The notes beneath the pieces are model-generated. The model was given only the letters and a program-made list of their open reading frames with translations, had not been told where the DNA came from and did not search any database. The position numbers and the translations under genes are program-made. A stretch of DNA of 64,000 nucleotides from Arthrobacter sp. SLBN-83. GTDB taxonomy: Bacteria > Actinomycetota > Actinomycetes > Actinomycetales > Micrococcaceae. Within the stretch, counting starts at the first letter, position 1. Each line of letters begins with the position of its first letter. Below, piece after piece: positions 8,585 to 18,067 of this stretch. The stretch is from positions 2,790,001-2,854,000 of the forward strand of contig NZ_VFMX01000001.1 in the NCBI RefSeq assembly GCF_006715285.1. Reading direction: 5' to 3'.

Positions 8585-9579
8585 CAGTCCGCATTGGAAC
8601 CCGCGCCAGCAAGCTGGCGCTCACCCAGACCCAGCAGACCGCAGACCAGCTGGCCGCCGTCGGAGGTTTCCCGGTGGAACTGGTGCACGTCCGCACCGAT
8701 GGCGACGTCCTCACCGGGTCGTTGTCCCAGATGGGCGGCACCGGCGTCTTTGTCGCTGCCCTGCGTGATGCGCTGCTGCGCAATGAGTGCGACGTGGCGG
8801 TCCATTCGCTCAAGGATCTGCCTACCGGGGCCGCAGTCGGACTGAGCCTTGCCGCCACCCCGCGCCGCGTCGACGTCCGCGACGTCCTGTGCGCCCGCGA
8901 CGGACTCAAGCTGGCAGACCTGCCGGCCGGGGCCCGCGTGGGCACCGGTTCACCCCGGCGTGCAGCCCAGTTGCGCGCAGCCCGTGCGGACCTGGACATT
9001 GTCGATATCCGCGGCAACGTGGACACCCGCCTGGGCCGTGTTCCCGGATTGCCCGGCAACTCCACGGACCAGGTGGTGCCCGGCAAGTCCTGCGACCTCG
9101 ATGCCGTAGTCCTCGCCGCCGCCGGCTTGGAGCGGATCGGCAGGCTGGACGCCGTCACCGAGTACCTCGAAACCGACGTCATGCTGCCCGCCGCCGGCCA
9201 AGGATCCCTGGCCATCGAGTGCCGCACGGCCGACGCCCCGCCGAAGCCTGGATCGGCCGAAGGATCGCGGGCGGTCCTGGCCCAGGCCCTGGCCGCGCTG
9301 GACGACCCTGACACCCGCCTGGCCGTCACCGCCGAACGCGCGCTGCTGGCCCGACTCGAAGCAGGATGTGCAGCTCCCGTCGGCGCCTACGCCTACCGGA
9401 AGGGCAGCATGCTGCACCTGGAGGCCGTGGTGTGCGCCGTCGACGGTACGGACACGGTCCGGGACAAGCGCGCCACGGACGGGCTGACCGAAGTCGGCGC
9501 CACCCTCTTGGGCATCGAACTGGCAGAAGCCCTCCTGGCCGCGGGAGCCGCGGACATCGCAGACCTGCAGGCGTCCTGA
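8581..9579 (+). CDS. hemC: Porphobilinogen deaminase (hydroxymethylbilane synthase)
   Basis: HemC joins four porphobilinogen units into hydroxymethylbilane on a dipyrromethane cofactor. The start is the GTG at 8581, whose bases overlap the hemH stop (GTGA). An upstream in-frame start would overlap hemH by over 100 bp and lacks family sequence. The 332-residue protein begins with IGTRASKLALTQTQ, has HSLKDLPT and GTGSPRRAAQL in the substrate channel, and carries the cofactor cysteine at residue 263 in LEAGCAAPVGAY. Confidence 0.95.
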   Translation: MTVRIGTRASKLALTQTQQTADQLAAVGGFPVELVHVRTDGDVLTGSLSQMGGTGVFVAALRDALLRNECDVAVHSLKDLPTGAAVGLSLAATPRRVDVRDVLCARDGLKLADLPAGARVGTGSPRRAAQLRAARADLDIVDIRGNVDTRLGRVPGLPGNSTDQVVPGKSCDLDAVVLAAAGLERIGRLDAVTEYLETDVMLPAAGQGSLAIECRTADAPPKPGSAEGSRAVLAQALAALDDPDTRLAVTAERALLARLEAGCAAPVGAYAYRKGSMLHLEAVVCAVDGTDTVRDKRATDGLTEVGATLLGIELAEALLAAGAADIADLQAS

Positions 9580-9586
9580 CCTGGCA

Positions 9587-10468
9587 ATGACGCAGCCTTC
9601 CAGCAGATCCGGACCAGACGGTCCGAACGGCGGCACGCCGCTCGGCGGGGTCCGGGTCCTGGTCACGCGCAGCCCGGAACGTTCCGCGGCCCTGGTGGCA
9701 GCCCTGCGGGACGCCGGTGCCATGCCGGTACTGCTCCCGCTCATCGACTTCGAACGGGCGCCTGACCAGCACGCGCTGGATGTCGCCTGCGACGCCTTGG
9801 CGGCGGGTGCCTTCAATTGGCTGGTGGTCAGCAGTGCCACCACCGTGCACGTGCTGATGGAAAAGGCGGCCGAACGCGGCCTGCGCCTGGACCGGCTGGT
9901 TCCTTCCGTTACCCGGATCGCCGCCATCGGTCCTGCGACACGCCGGCTGCTGGAAGCAGGCGGACTGGCCGTAACCCTCACCCCGGAAGGCGAACAGTCG
10001 GCTGCCGGCCTGCTCGCGGTGTGGCCCGGCGGCGGCAACGTGCTCCTGCCCCAGGCGGACATCGCCGCACCCGCCCTCGCGCAAGGCCTGGCAGTTGCGG
10101 GCAGTTCCGTTGACGTGGTGACCGCCTACCGCACCGTTGACTACCCTGCGGCAGCGGAGCGACGGCTCGCCGTGCAGCCGGAGGACGGCGGCGGCGGCCC
10201 GCAACCGCCGTCGTACTCCCTCCTGACGCCGGAAACCGCCGCGGCGGACATCGCCGCCGGACGGATCGGCGCCGTGATCGCGGCCTCGCCGAGCGCCGTC
10301 CGCCGGATCGCCGCGCTGGGGCCGCTGCGAGGCTGCCGATTGGTGGCCATAGGACGTTCGACGGCGGACCAGGCCGCCGCCGTGGGCCTGGACGTGGCGG
10401 CGGTGGCCGCTGAGCCGACGCCGGACGGGCTGGTGGCGGCCGTGGCCAAAGCGCTCAACCCGCCCTGA
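9587..10468 (+). CDS. hemD: Uroporphyrinogen-III synthase
   Basis: HemD cyclises hydroxymethylbilane with inversion of ring D to uroporphyrinogen III. The family is poorly conserved. Recognisable segments are [14 protein letters not shown] at the start, [29 protein letters not shown], and a second-domain stretch ending [14 protein letters not shown]. At 293 residues the length is slightly above usual because of an N-terminal Gly/Pro-rich extension and a linker ([11 protein letters not shown]) between lobes. It starts seven bases after hemC, between hemC and hemB, which supports the call strongly. Confidence 0.88.
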   Translation: MTQPSSRSGPDGPNGGTPLGGVRVLVTRSPERSAALVAALRDAGAMPVLLPLIDFERAPDQHALDVACDALAAGAFNWLVVSSATTVHVLMEKAAERGLRLDRLVPSVTRIAAIGPATRRLLEAGGLAVTLTPEGEQSAAGLLAVWPGGGNVLLPQADIAAPALAQGLAVAGSSVDVVTAYRTVDYPAAAERRLAVQPEDGGGGPQPPSYSLLTPETAAADIAAGRIGAVIAASPSAVRRIAALGPLRGCRLVAIGRSTADQAAAVGLDVAAVAAEPTPDGLVAAVAKALNPP

Positions 10469-10524
10469 CCGGGACCGGCACTTTCCCCAAAAAGGCTTTA
10501 CAACCAATGCGAAGGACAGGATCC

Positions 10525-11508
10525 ATGACTTTCCCCAACCAACGCCCCCGCCGCCTGCGCACCACCCCCGCCATGCGCCGGCTGACCGCCGAAACCCGCC
10601 TTGCACCGGCCGAACTCATCCTTCCGGCGTTCATCCGGGAAGGCCTCACCGAACCCAACCCCATCACGTCCATGCCCGGCGTGGTCCAGCACACCACCGA
10701 CACCCTGAAGCGTGCGGCGGCGGAAGCCGTTGAGCTTGGCCTGGGCGGCCTCATGCTCTTCGGCATCCCCGAAACCCGCGACCCCGAAGGCACGGCAGCG
10801 CTTGACCCGGACGGTGTGCTGAACAAGGCCATCCGGGACGTCCGTGCCGAGGTGGGCGACGACCTGGTGATCATGAGCGACGTGTGCCTGGACGAATTCA
10901 CCGACCACGGCCACTGCGGAGTGCTCGACGCCGACGGATACGTGGACAATGACCGCACAGTGGAGATCTACGCCCGCATGGCTGTTGCGCAGGCGGAGGC
11001 CGGGGCCCACATGCTGGGCCCGTCCGGCATGATGGACGGCCAGATTGCCGCCATCCGCTCGGCCCTGGACGACGCCGGCCACGTCAACACCTCACTCATC
11101 GCCTACGCCGCGAAATACGCCTCGGCGTTCTACGGCCCGTTCCGCGAAGCGGTGGACTCCCAGCTGAAGGGCGACCGTCGGACCTACCAGATGGACGCCG
11201 GCAACCGCACCGAAGCCCTGCGCGAGGTTGAACTGGACCTGGCCGAGGGTGCCGACATCATCATGGTCAAGCCGGCCATGAGCTACCTGGACATCGTGGC
11301 AGACGTTGCCGCCATGAGTCCCGTGCCCGTATCCGCCTACCAAATCTCTGGTGAATACGCGATGATCGAGGCCGCGGCCGCCAACGGCTGGATCGACCGC
11401 CGGGCCGCCATCACCGAATCTGTGCTGGGCATCCGGCGCGCGGGCGCCCACACGGTCCTCACCTACTGGGCCGCCGAACTCGCCGGCTGGCTCAAGGAAT
11501 CCCGGTGA
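10525..11508 (+). CDS. hemB: Delta-aminolevulinic acid dehydratase (porphobilinogen synthase)
   Basis: HemB condenses two aminolevulinate molecules into porphobilinogen. I choose the ATG at 10525 because AAGGACAGG stands just before it; an in-frame ATG at 10507 has no such site. The 327-residue protein has the metal segment [14 protein letters not shown], in which the middle zinc cysteine is replaced by Asp, so metal use may differ from the full three-cysteine zinc enzymes. The two active-site lysines lie in [13 protein letters not shown] and [12 protein letters not shown]. Confidence 0.95.
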   Translation: MTFPNQRPRRLRTTPAMRRLTAETRLAPAELILPAFIREGLTEPNPITSMPGVVQHTTDTLKRAAAEAVELGLGGLMLFGIPETRDPEGTAALDPDGVLNKAIRDVRAEVGDDLVIMSDVCLDEFTDHGHCGVLDADGYVDNDRTVEIYARMAVAQAEAGAHMLGPSGMMDGQIAAIRSALDDAGHVNTSLIAYAAKYASAFYGPFREAVDSQLKGDRRTYQMDAGNRTEALREVELDLAEGADIIMVKPAMSYLDIVADVAAMSPVPVSAYQISGEYAMIEAAAANGWIDRRAAITESVLGIRRAGAHTVLTYWAAELAGWLKESR

Positions 11509-12581
11509 CGAACGCGCCTGCTGCTTCTCCCACCGCTCCCGTGGGGGAGGACCGGGTCCTCCTGGGCCTGAACACCTTCGGCGACGTCGGTGAGGATCCC
11601 GACGGCAGCCCGCAATCGCACGCCCAGGTCCTGCGCCAGCTGCTGGAACAGGCGGAACTGGCGGACGCCGTCGGACTCCACGCCTTCGGCGTGGGGGAGC
11701 ACCACCGCAAGGACTACGCCGTGTCAGCGCCGGAGGTCTTCCTGGCCGCCGCCGCAGCGCGGACATCCCGCATCCGGCTGGGCTCCGCCGTAACGGTCCT
11801 GAGTTCCGACGACCCCATCCGGGTGTTCCAACGGTTTGCCACGGTGGACGCCATCTCCAACGGACGCGCTGAAGTGATGCTGGGCCGCGGATCGTTCATC
11901 GAGTCCTTCCCGCTGTTCGGGCTGGACCTGGCCGACTACGAGGTCCTGTTCGAGGAGAAACTCGAGCTGTTCCACAAGGTGCGGGCGCAAAAGCTCGTGC
12001 ACTGGGAGGGCCGCACCCGGCCTTCACTGGCTGGCCTGAGCGTCTACCCCACGCTGGAACACCACCTCCTGACCACCTGGATCGGAGTGGGCGGCACACC
12101 GGAATCCGTGCTCCGCTGCGCCCAGTACGGCTACCCGGTTATCTTCGCCATCATCGGCGGCCAGCCGCGGGGCTTCAAGCCGTTGGCGGACCTGTACCGT
12201 GAGGCGATGGCCAAGTACGGGCACCCGATGCAGCAGATTGCCACCCACTCACCCGGCCACGTCGCCGATACCGACGAGCAGGCCCGGGAAGAGCTGTTCC
12301 CGCACTGGCTGAAGCTGCGCAACAAGCTGGGGGCCGAGCGCGGGTGGGGGCCGGCGGGGCGGGGCGAGTTCGAGGCCCTGTGTTCCACGGAAGGCGCCCT
12401 GTACGTCGGATCGCCGGAAACAGTGGCCCAAAAAATCGTCCGGCTCAAGCGGAACCTCGGCGTGGACCGCTTCGACCTCAAATACAGCAACGGGCCGCTC
12501 CCGCACACGGCCATGATGCGGTCCATCGAACTGATGGGTACGGCGGTGGCGCCCCGAGTGGCGGAGCTGCTCGCCGGCTAA
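11505..12581 (+). CDS. Luciferase-like (LLM class) flavin-dependent oxidoreductase
   Basis: The 358-residue protein has the luciferase-like TIM-barrel pattern: LGLNTFGDV at the first strand, [32 protein letters not shown] and [13 protein letters not shown]. Such enzymes use reduced F420 or FMN for hydride transfer or monooxygenation. The substrate is not predictable. Its GTG start overlaps the hemB stop by four bases and hemL follows 34 bases later, so it is embedded in the heme gene series and probably translationally coupled to hemB. Whether it acts on a tetrapyrrole, helps flavin supply or is unrelated cannot be told from sequence. Confidence 0.85.
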   Translation: MTNAPAASPTAPVGEDRVLLGLNTFGDVGEDPDGSPQSHAQVLRQLLEQAELADAVGLHAFGVGEHHRKDYAVSAPEVFLAAAAARTSRIRLGSAVTVLSSDDPIRVFQRFATVDAISNGRAEVMLGRGSFIESFPLFGLDLADYEVLFEEKLELFHKVRAQKLVHWEGRTRPSLAGLSVYPTLEHHLLTTWIGVGGTPESVLRCAQYGYPVIFAIIGGQPRGFKPLADLYREAMAKYGHPMQQIATHSPGHVADTDEQAREELFPHWLKLRNKLGAERGWGPAGRGEFEALCSTEGALYVGSPETVAQKIVRLKRNLGVDRFDLKYSNGPLPHTAMMRSIELMGTAVAPRVAELLAG

Positions 12582-12615
12582 CTGTGCCTTCCGGCTAACT
12601 GAGAGAATAGGAACC

Positions 12616-13947
12616 ATGACTTCCAGCAATCCTCGCAACGAGGCACTCTTCGACCGCGCCCGCCAGCTGATGCCGGGCGGCGTCAACTCCCCGGTCCGGG
12701 CGTTCGGTTCCGTCGGCGGAACGCCGCGCTTCATGGTCTCCGCGAAGGGGCCGTACCTGACAGACGCCGACGGCAAGGAATACGTGGACCTCGTCTGCTC
12801 CTGGGGCCCGGCGCTCCTGGGCCACGCCCACCCTGCCGTCCTGGATGCCGTTCACGCCGCCGTCGACCGCGGCCTGTCCTTTGGTGCTTCCACCCCTGAC
12901 GAGGCCAACCTGGCGGAGATCGTCAAGGAGCGCGTCCCCGCCGTCGAACGCCTCCGCATGGTGTCCACCGGCACCGAGGCCACCATGACCGCCGTCCGGC
13001 TGGCCCGCGGGTTCACTGGCCGCAACCTCATCATCAAGTTTGCCGGCTGCTACCACGGCCATCTGGACGGCCTCCTGGCAGCGGCAGGCTCCGGCGTGGC
13101 CACCCTGGCTCTTCCCGGCTCCGCAGGTGTCACCGAGGCCACCGCGGCCGAGACCCTGGTGCTGCCCTACAACGACCTCACGGCGGTCAAGGAGGCCTTC
13201 GCCGCCCACGGACAGAACATCGCGGCGGTCATCACGGAGGCCGCGCCCGCCAACATGGGCGTCGTCACCCCTGCCGAGGGATTCAACGCCGGGCTGTCCC
13301 GGATCACCCGCGAGCACGGCGCACTCCTCATCGTCGATGAGGTCCTCACCGGCTTCCGCACCGGCTACTCCGGCTACTGGGGCCTCACCGGCGGTGCCCC
13401 CGACGCCGAGGACCCCTGGACGCCCGACCTGCTCACCTTCGGCAAGGTCATCGGTGGTGGAATGCCGACGGCGGCACTCGGCGGCCGTGCCGATGTCATG
13501 GACTACCTGGCCCCCACCGGTCCGGTGTACCAGGCGGGGACCCTGTCCGGAAACCCGGTGGCCATGGCGGCGGGTGTGGCAACGCTGACCCACGCCACCC
13601 GCGACGTCTACTCCTTCATCGATGTCCGGTCGCTGGAACTGTCATCCGCCGTCTCCAACGCCCTGGACGCCGCGGGCGTGGACCACTCCATCCAGTTTGC
13701 CGGGAACCTCTTCTCGGTGGCCTTCGGAACTTCGGCCCACGGCGTGCAGAACTACGCCGACGCCCAGGCGCAGGAGGCGTTCCGCTACGCCCCGTTCTTC
13801 CACTCCATGCTGGAATCCGGGGTCTACCTGCCGCCGTCGGTCTTCGAGGCCTGGTTCCTTTCGGCCGCCCACGACGACGCCGCCATGAACCGCATCTACG
13901 ACGCCCTCCCCGCGGCAGCGAACGCCGCTGCCGCCGCCCAGGGCTAA
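12616..13947 (+). CDS. hemL: Glutamate-1-semialdehyde 2,1-aminomutase
   Basis: HemL is a PLP enzyme that moves the amino group of glutamate-1-semialdehyde to form 5-aminolevulinate, linking HemA to HemB. The 443-residue protein starts [20 protein letters not shown], the family hallmark, and has PLP lysine 277 in [12 protein letters not shown] and the cofactor aspartate in [23 protein letters not shown] precedes the ATG and could be a ribosome site or part of a short-leader promoter. It is the last heme gene. Convergent transporter genes follow, separated by a hairpin. Confidence 0.95.
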   Translation: MTSSNPRNEALFDRARQLMPGGVNSPVRAFGSVGGTPRFMVSAKGPYLTDADGKEYVDLVCSWGPALLGHAHPAVLDAVHAAVDRGLSFGASTPDEANLAEIVKERVPAVERLRMVSTGTEATMTAVRLARGFTGRNLIIKFAGCYHGHLDGLLAAAGSGVATLALPGSAGVTEATAAETLVLPYNDLTAVKEAFAAHGQNIAAVITEAAPANMGVVTPAEGFNAGLSRITREHGALLIVDEVLTGFRTGYSGYWGLTGGAPDAEDPWTPDLLTFGKVIGGGMPTAALGGRADVMDYLAPTGPVYQAGTLSGNPVAMAAGVATLTHATRDVYSFIDVRSLELSSAVSNALDAAGVDHSIQFAGNLFSVAFGTSAHGVQNYADAQAQEAFRYAPFFHSMLESGVYLPPSVFEAWFLSAAHDDAAMNRIYDALPAAANAAAAAQG

Positions 13948-14009
13948 GCCCGGGGCGAAAGGCGAATCCCGCCGTCGGGTACTAACCGAAAAATCCCCGC
14001 CTTCCAGAC

Positions 14010-14056
14010 AAATCCCCGCCTCTTGTGAGGGGGAAATGTCCGGGAGACGGGGATTT
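14010..14056. terminator. Hairpin between hemL and the convergent ABC operon
   Basis: AAATCCCCGCCTC (14010-14022) can pair with GAGACGGGGATTT (14044-14056) with one mismatch. A second copy of AAATCCCCGCCT begins at 13991, so two alternative hairpins compete for the same right arm. It lies between convergent genes and fits bidirectional termination. Confidence 0.5.
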
Positions 14057-14068
14057 CCCGTTGGTTCG

Positions 14069-14806
14069 CTACAGGACGTCCGAGAGGAAGCCTTTGAGCC
14101 GGTCCGTCCTGGGCTCGGTGAAGAGTTGCTCAGGGGACCCTGTTTCCACCACCACACCGGCATCCATGAACGTCACCGAGTCCGAGACGTTGCGGGAGAA
14201 GCCCATCTCGTGGGTCACCACCACCATGGTCATGCCGCCCTTCGCCAGGTCCGTCATCAACGCCAAAACGCCCTTGACCAGCTCAGGGTCCAGTGCGGAG
14301 GTGGCCTCGTCGAAGAACATGACCTCGGGCTTCATGGCAAGCGCCCTTGCGATGGCCACGCGCTGCTGCTGGCCGCCGGAGAGGTTCGCCGGGCGGGAAT
14401 CCGCCTTGTGCTTCAGGCCCACCAGGTCCAGCTGCTCCAACGCTTCGCTGCGCGCCTGCTCCTTGGAGAGCTTGCGCAGTTTCCGCAGGGCCAAGGAGAC
14501 GTTTTCCTCCACGGTCTTGTGCGGGAACAGGTTGAACTGCTGGAACACCATGCCGATCCGGCGGCGGAGTTCATCCGGGTTGTCCTTCAGTACGGAACGG
14601 CCATCCAGCAGGATGTCACCCTGGTCCGGCTCGATCAGCCGGTTCATCACCCTTAGCAGGGTGGACTTGCCCGAGCCCGACGGTCCGATGACGGATGCGG
14701 TGGTGCCCTGCGGAACGTGCAGGTCAATGCCCCGGAGGACGTGGTTGCTGCCGAAGGAAAGCTGGATGTTCTTGGCGCTCAGTGTTCCCGATGCGAATTC
14801 GCTCAT
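14069..14806 (-). CDS. Polar amino-acid ABC transporter ATP-binding protein
   Basis: This 245-residue ATPase drives an amino-acid importer of the GlnQ/HisP class. It has Walker [10 protein letters not shown], the Q-loop region [15 protein letters not shown], the ABC signature [16 protein letters not shown], Walker [15 protein letters not shown] and the switch histidine in VVTHEMGF. It is the last gene of a three-gene leftward operon, and its ATG overlaps the end of the permease gene by four bases. Substrate is inferred from the partners. Confidence 0.92.
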   Translation of the reverse strand: MSEFASGTLSAKNIQLSFGSNHVLRGIDLHVPQGTTASVIGPSGSGKSTLLRVMNRLIEPDQGDILLDGRSVLKDNPDELRRRIGMVFQQFNLFPHKTVEENVSLALRKLRKLSKEQARSEALEQLDLVGLKHKADSRPANLSGGQQQRVAIARALAMKPEVMFFDEATSALDPELVKGVLALMTDLAKGGMTMVVVTHEMGFSRNVSDSVTFMDAGVVVETGSPEQLFTEPRTDRLKGFLSDVL

Positions 14807-15567
14807 GCCTGTGCTCCCTTTCCAACGACGGCTGCGGCTTCATCCGGTTCTTTCTTTTCCGGCCTGCCCGTACGCAGCCGGGCATCGATGTAGTTGACCA
14901 GGTGAGTGAGCGGAATGGTCATGGCCAGGTAGAAAATAGCCGCTGCCACGTACGGGGACAAGTTCCCGCTGCGGGCGGCGGCGTCCTGGCCGATCTGGAA
15001 CAGTTCCCGTTCCGTGGCCAGCAAGCCCAGGGTGAAGACCAACGAGGAATCCTTGATCAGGGCAATGAACTGGTTCATGAGGGCAGGAAGCACCCGGCGG
15101 ATACCCTGGGGAACCACGACGAGCCGCATGGATGCGCCGTAGCCGAACCCCAGGGCGCGCGACGCCTCGAGCTGGCCTTTGTCCACGCTCTGGATGCCGG
15201 AACGGAAGATTTCTCCCGTGTACGCGGCGGCCATGAGCGACAGAGCTGCAACTCCCATGGGGTAGGGGCTGTTGCTGCCGGTCATCTCGCGGAAGATTGG
15301 TCCGAACCCAAGGCCGATGACCAGGATGGTGAGGACGGCCGGGAGTCCACGAAATACGTCTGTGTACACCCGGGCCGCCCATCGTGCCACAGGATTCCGC
15401 GAAATTCCCATGAGAGCCAGAATCAAGCCGGCGAAGGCCCCGATAAGTCCCGAAGTGATCGCGAGGACCAGGGTGTTGGGCAGGCCCACGGTGAACATGC
15501 TTGGCAGAACCTCGGCGATCTTCTCCCAGTCAAGGAAGGTCTCTCCGAGTCGTGTCAGGAAATCCAT
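14803..15567 (-). CDS. Polar amino-acid ABC transporter permease
   Basis: The 254-residue membrane protein has several hydrophobic spans and the HisM/GlnP-type cytoplasmic loop ([20 protein letters not shown]), where EASRALG corresponds to the EAA motif that touches the ATPase. The N-terminal region [19 protein letters not shown] is typical of this permease class. A single permease gene implies a homodimeric channel. It lies 31 bases after the binding-protein gene and overlaps the ATPase gene. Confidence 0.9.
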   Translation of the reverse strand: MDFLTRLGETFLDWEKIAEVLPSMFTVGLPNTLVLAITSGLIGAFAGLILALMGISRNPVARWAARVYTDVFRGLPAVLTILVIGLGFGPIFREMTGSNSPYPMGVAALSLMAAAYTGEIFRSGIQSVDKGQLEASRALGFGYGASMRLVVVPQGIRRVLPALMNQFIALIKDSSLVFTLGLLATERELFQIGQDAAARSGNLSPYVAAAIFYLAMTIPLTHLVNYIDARLRTGRPEKKEPDEAAAVVGKGAQA

Positions 15568-15598
15568 ATGGCGTCGCTATCTTTTCTGTAGCCGGTGT

Positions 15599-16549
15599 CT
15601 AGTTCGCTGGGACCTTGACGGCCTTGCTGCCCGGCTTCCAACCCTCGGGGGTCTGCTCGGCAGCAGTCGGGCGGTCCGTGTACCACTGGGCAGTCAGCTT
15701 GGACCAGGTGCCATCGGCAACTATGGCATCAAGGGCCGAATTCAGCGCTTCGAGCAGTGCAGGGTTGTCCTTGGCAACGGCGTACGCGGTGAAGTTCTGC
15801 GTGTTGAGCTTCTTCTCGGCGATTTTCGTGCCGTCTCCGGGCTTGACCTGGCCGGTCGCCTGCTGGGAAGGAGCCACCCAGGCGTCCACCTGCCCGCTCT
15901 TCAGGCTGGCAAAGACGGTGTTGTAGTCAGGGAAGGACACGGGCTCAATGTTCAGGGTGTTCTTGACGTAGTCTTCCTGAACACTGCCGCTAACGACGCC
16001 GATGCGGAGGCCGCTCTTCAGCTCGGCGAACGTCTGGACCTTGGCGTTTTCTTTAGTGACCAGGGCCATGTAGCCGAAATCGTAGCCGTTGGTGAAGGCA
16101 ACCGTTTCACGGCGGGCGTCCGTGGTGGAAATCGAGGAGGAGCCGACGTCGAACTGCTTGTTCTTGACCTGGCTGAGAAGCGCCTGGAACTTGGTGGATG
16201 CGAACTCGACCTTGAGCCCCAGCTTGTCGGCCATGGCACGCAGAAGCTCATTGTCGTAGCCGGTGAACTTGCCGGACGCATCAACAAAGATGTTCGGCGG
16301 GGCGTCTGACAAGGTCCCCACGCGCAAGGTGCCCTCGGTGGCGAGGCCGAGCTTGCTCTTGTCGATCTTGTCGATGGGGGTTACATCGGCAGTGGTGTAC
16401 TTGTCCAGTGTCTGCTGGTCACTGCCCTTGAGGGCATCGGTGGGGGTGCCGCTGGGCTGGGAGGAGCCGCCGCCGCAGGCTGCGAGAGACACCGCGAGGG
16501 CAAGTGCAACGGGAGCGGTAGTGAGCCACTTCATCGCTTTGATTTTCAT
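15599..16549 (-). CDS. Amino-acid ABC transporter substrate-binding lipoprotein (family 3)
   Basis: The 316-residue lipoprotein starts at the ATG at 16549 (MKIKAMKWL). Its signal sequence ends in the lipobox LAAC, so the mature protein is lipid-anchored outside. The rest follows the bacterial family 3 binding-protein pattern: TLRVGTLSDAPPNIF, FTGYDNELLRAMADKLGL, FDVGSSSISTTDARRETV and RIGVVSGSVQEDYV. The family binds polar amino acids; the exact ligand is not readable. The longest frame begins at 16660, but the extra 37 residues do not resemble a signal peptide. Confidence 0.9.
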   Translation of the reverse strand: MKIKAMKWLTTAPVALALAVSLAACGGGSSQPSGTPTDALKGSDQQTLDKYTTADVTPIDKIDKSKLGLATEGTLRVGTLSDAPPNIFVDASGKFTGYDNELLRAMADKLGLKVEFASTKFQALLSQVKNKQFDVGSSSISTTDARRETVAFTNGYDFGYMALVTKENAKVQTFAELKSGLRIGVVSGSVQEDYVKNTLNIEPVSFPDYNTVFASLKSGQVDAWVAPSQQATGQVKPGDGTKIAEKKLNTQNFTAYAVAKDNPALLEALNSALDAIVADGTWSKLTAQWYTDRPTAAEQTPEGWKPGSKAVKVPAN

Positions 16550-16876
16550 CAGGTTGTCACTTTCATGTGAGTCGTAAGTCGACCGGGCCGCAAGGCAGCG
16601 CTGTGGCGCCTGGCACCTGCCCGGCGCGGGTTGGGCTGTCCGGGGCAGGGGTGACCGCAAAACTTTATTGTCTCACCAAGGCGGAACTGCAGCCTGGGCC
16701 GAAGAAAAGCGCCTCATGCAGCTACTGATGAAGAATTTTATGCGCTGGAAGACCTTCCGGCGCGGCTATTGCCGCGGCCTGGGCCCATAATGGCGAACGC
16801 GCCCCCGTGCATGGGCGGCACTTTTATTTCGCGGCGTGACTGTGACATGCCTCCCACTTGCAGTACGCCCCGCGGG
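16550..16876. other. 327-bp intergenic region, no gene seen
   Basis: This lies between the exonuclease gene and the transporter operon, both leftward. I see no coding pattern. CGCGGC, TATT, GCCGCG (16761-16776) may help end the exonuclease mRNA. On the minus strand TAAAGT (16667-16662) is a possible -10 for the operon, leaving a leader of about 100 bases. None of these is strong. Confidence 0.4.
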
Positions 16877-17587
16877 CTAGAAGCCGCTAGCCGTAGCATC
16901 CTGCGGCGGAAGTACGGGCCAGTCTCCCTCGATGACAGCTGCTGGCTTGGTCTTTCGAAGGTACCCCTGGAAGTCCGCGGCCTGGCTGACCGCCCAGTCC
17001 ACCTGCAGCTGGTGCAGCTGGCTGGCCGGCATCATCAGCTTGGGAAACTTTCCCGCCATCGCGTCGAGGACACGGAGGGTTGCCAAGGCATCGGCAGCCG
17101 AAGTGTGTGCATTGTCCAGGACCACTCCGTACTCCTCGCAAAGCGCGGTGAGCGTGCGTTTGCCCTTGCGGTACCTGTCAACCTGCTTGTTCATGATGTA
17201 CGGGTCCAGGACGGGGAAGCGGGTGAGCTGCGGGATCCCGTAGCGGGCCGACTCGGCGGCAAGGACCGTGAAATCATAGCTGGCGTTGAAGGCGATCACC
17301 GGGGTTCCGGAATCAAAGAGCTCCTGGAGAACGCCGGCCACTTCACGCGTAACCTCGTGCGCAGGCCGCCCGTCCCGCCTGGCCTGCTCCGTGGTGATGC
17401 CGTGGACGTCGCTTGCCTCGGTGGGGATTTCCACGCCGGGATCGGCCAGCCACTCGTGCTCCGTAATGACCTGGCCTTCGTGGTCCACCACGGTGATGGA
17501 TGCCGTGACGATTCGTGCCGCCCTTGAATTGCGGCCGGTGGTCTCAAGATCGAAGGCTGCGCGGGGGAGCGTGTTCCAGGAACTCAT
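16877..17587 (-). CDS. DnaQ-like DEDDh 3'-5' exonuclease
   Basis: The 236-residue protein has the proofreading-exonuclease motifs. Exo I is AFDLETTGR with Asp13 and Glu15, exo II is VIAFNASYDFTVL, and exo III is HTSAADALATL, which is the His-x4-Asp form. It therefore belongs to the DEDDh group, as in the Pol III epsilon subunit. It has no polymerase domain, so it may act as a stand-alone nuclease in repair or RNA trimming. It is divergent from the alkyltransferase-like gene with only 63 bp between starts, and each has a -10-like box six bases from its start. Confidence 0.88.
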   Translation of the reverse strand: MSSWNTLPRAAFDLETTGRNSRAARIVTASITVVDHEGQVITEHEWLADPGVEIPTEASDVHGITTEQARRDGRPAHEVTREVAGVLQELFDSGTPVIAFNASYDFTVLAAESARYGIPQLTRFPVLDPYIMNKQVDRYRKGKRTLTALCEEYGVVLDNAHTSAADALATLRVLDAMAGKFPKLMMPASQLHQLQVDWAVSQAADFQGYLRKTKPAAVIEGDWPVLPPQDATASGF

Positions 17588-17593
17588 GCTTCA

Positions 17594-17599
17594 ACGCTA
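17594..17599 (-). promoter_or_regulatory. Leaderless-type -10 box for the exonuclease gene
   Basis: The minus strand reads TAGCGT, six bases, ATG (17587). With initiation about seven bases after a -10 box, the mRNA would start at the ATG. It shares a 63-bp divergent control region with the box at 17639. Confidence 0.5.
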
Positions 17600-17638
17600 A
17601 GGGGACCCACCGACAATTCCCGGGAGCGCCACTGCGGC

Positions 17639-17644
17639 TACATT
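17639..17644 (+). promoter_or_regulatory. Leaderless-type -10 box for the ATL-adnA-adnB operon
   Basis: TACATT is followed by six bases and the ATG at 17651. No Shine-Dalgarno is present. The arrangement matches nine other genes in the window. Confidence 0.5.
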
Positions 17645-17650
17645 GGATCA

Positions 17651-18067
17651 ATGCGGAATGAGTACGTCCAAGCGGTCCTGGCCGTCGTCAGGCTGGTGCC
17701 TGCAGGGTCCGCGGTCTCTTATGGGGACGTCTCCGAGCTCCTGGGGTCAGGAGGTCCGCGCCAGGTGGGTTACGTCATGAGCCACCATGGCGGAGGTGTT
17801 CCCTGGTGGCGCGTCCTGAAAGCCAGCGGCCATGCACCGGAGGGCCATGAAGCCGAGGCGCTGCTCCTCTACCTTGAGGAAGGAACCCCGCTTCTGGGCG
17901 CCTACAGTTCCTACTTGGGCGCCGGCGAGGGGCGGTGGCGGGTGGATCTGGGGACCGCGCGCTGGGCACCGACAGACAGTGATTTTGACAGTATCGATGC
18001 CATTGCCGAGGACCTGGAGCGCCGCCTCCATAGATTGTCGGTGGCTGATGATGGAATGAATTTGTGA
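17651..18067 (+). CDS. Alkyltransferase-like protein (MGMT fold, no acceptor cysteine)
   Basis: The 138-residue protein matches the DNA-binding domain of O6-alkylguanine-DNA alkyltransferase. PAGSAVSYGDVSELLG is the helix-turn-helix part and QVGYVMSHHG follows. The active-site motif PCHRV is replaced by PWWRV (residues 51-55), so the methyl-accepting cysteine and its neighbouring histidine are both tryptophan. Proteins of this type (ATL) bind alkylated guanine, flip it out and hand the site to nucleotide excision repair. It heads an operon with adnA, whose GTG start overlaps its stop. Confidence 0.87.
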   Translation: MRNEYVQAVLAVVRLVPAGSAVSYGDVSELLGSGGPRQVGYVMSHHGGGVPWWRVLKASGHAPEGHEAEALLLYLEEGTPLLGAYSSYLGAGEGRWRVDLGTARWAPTDSDFDSIDAIAEDLERRLHRLSVADDGMNL

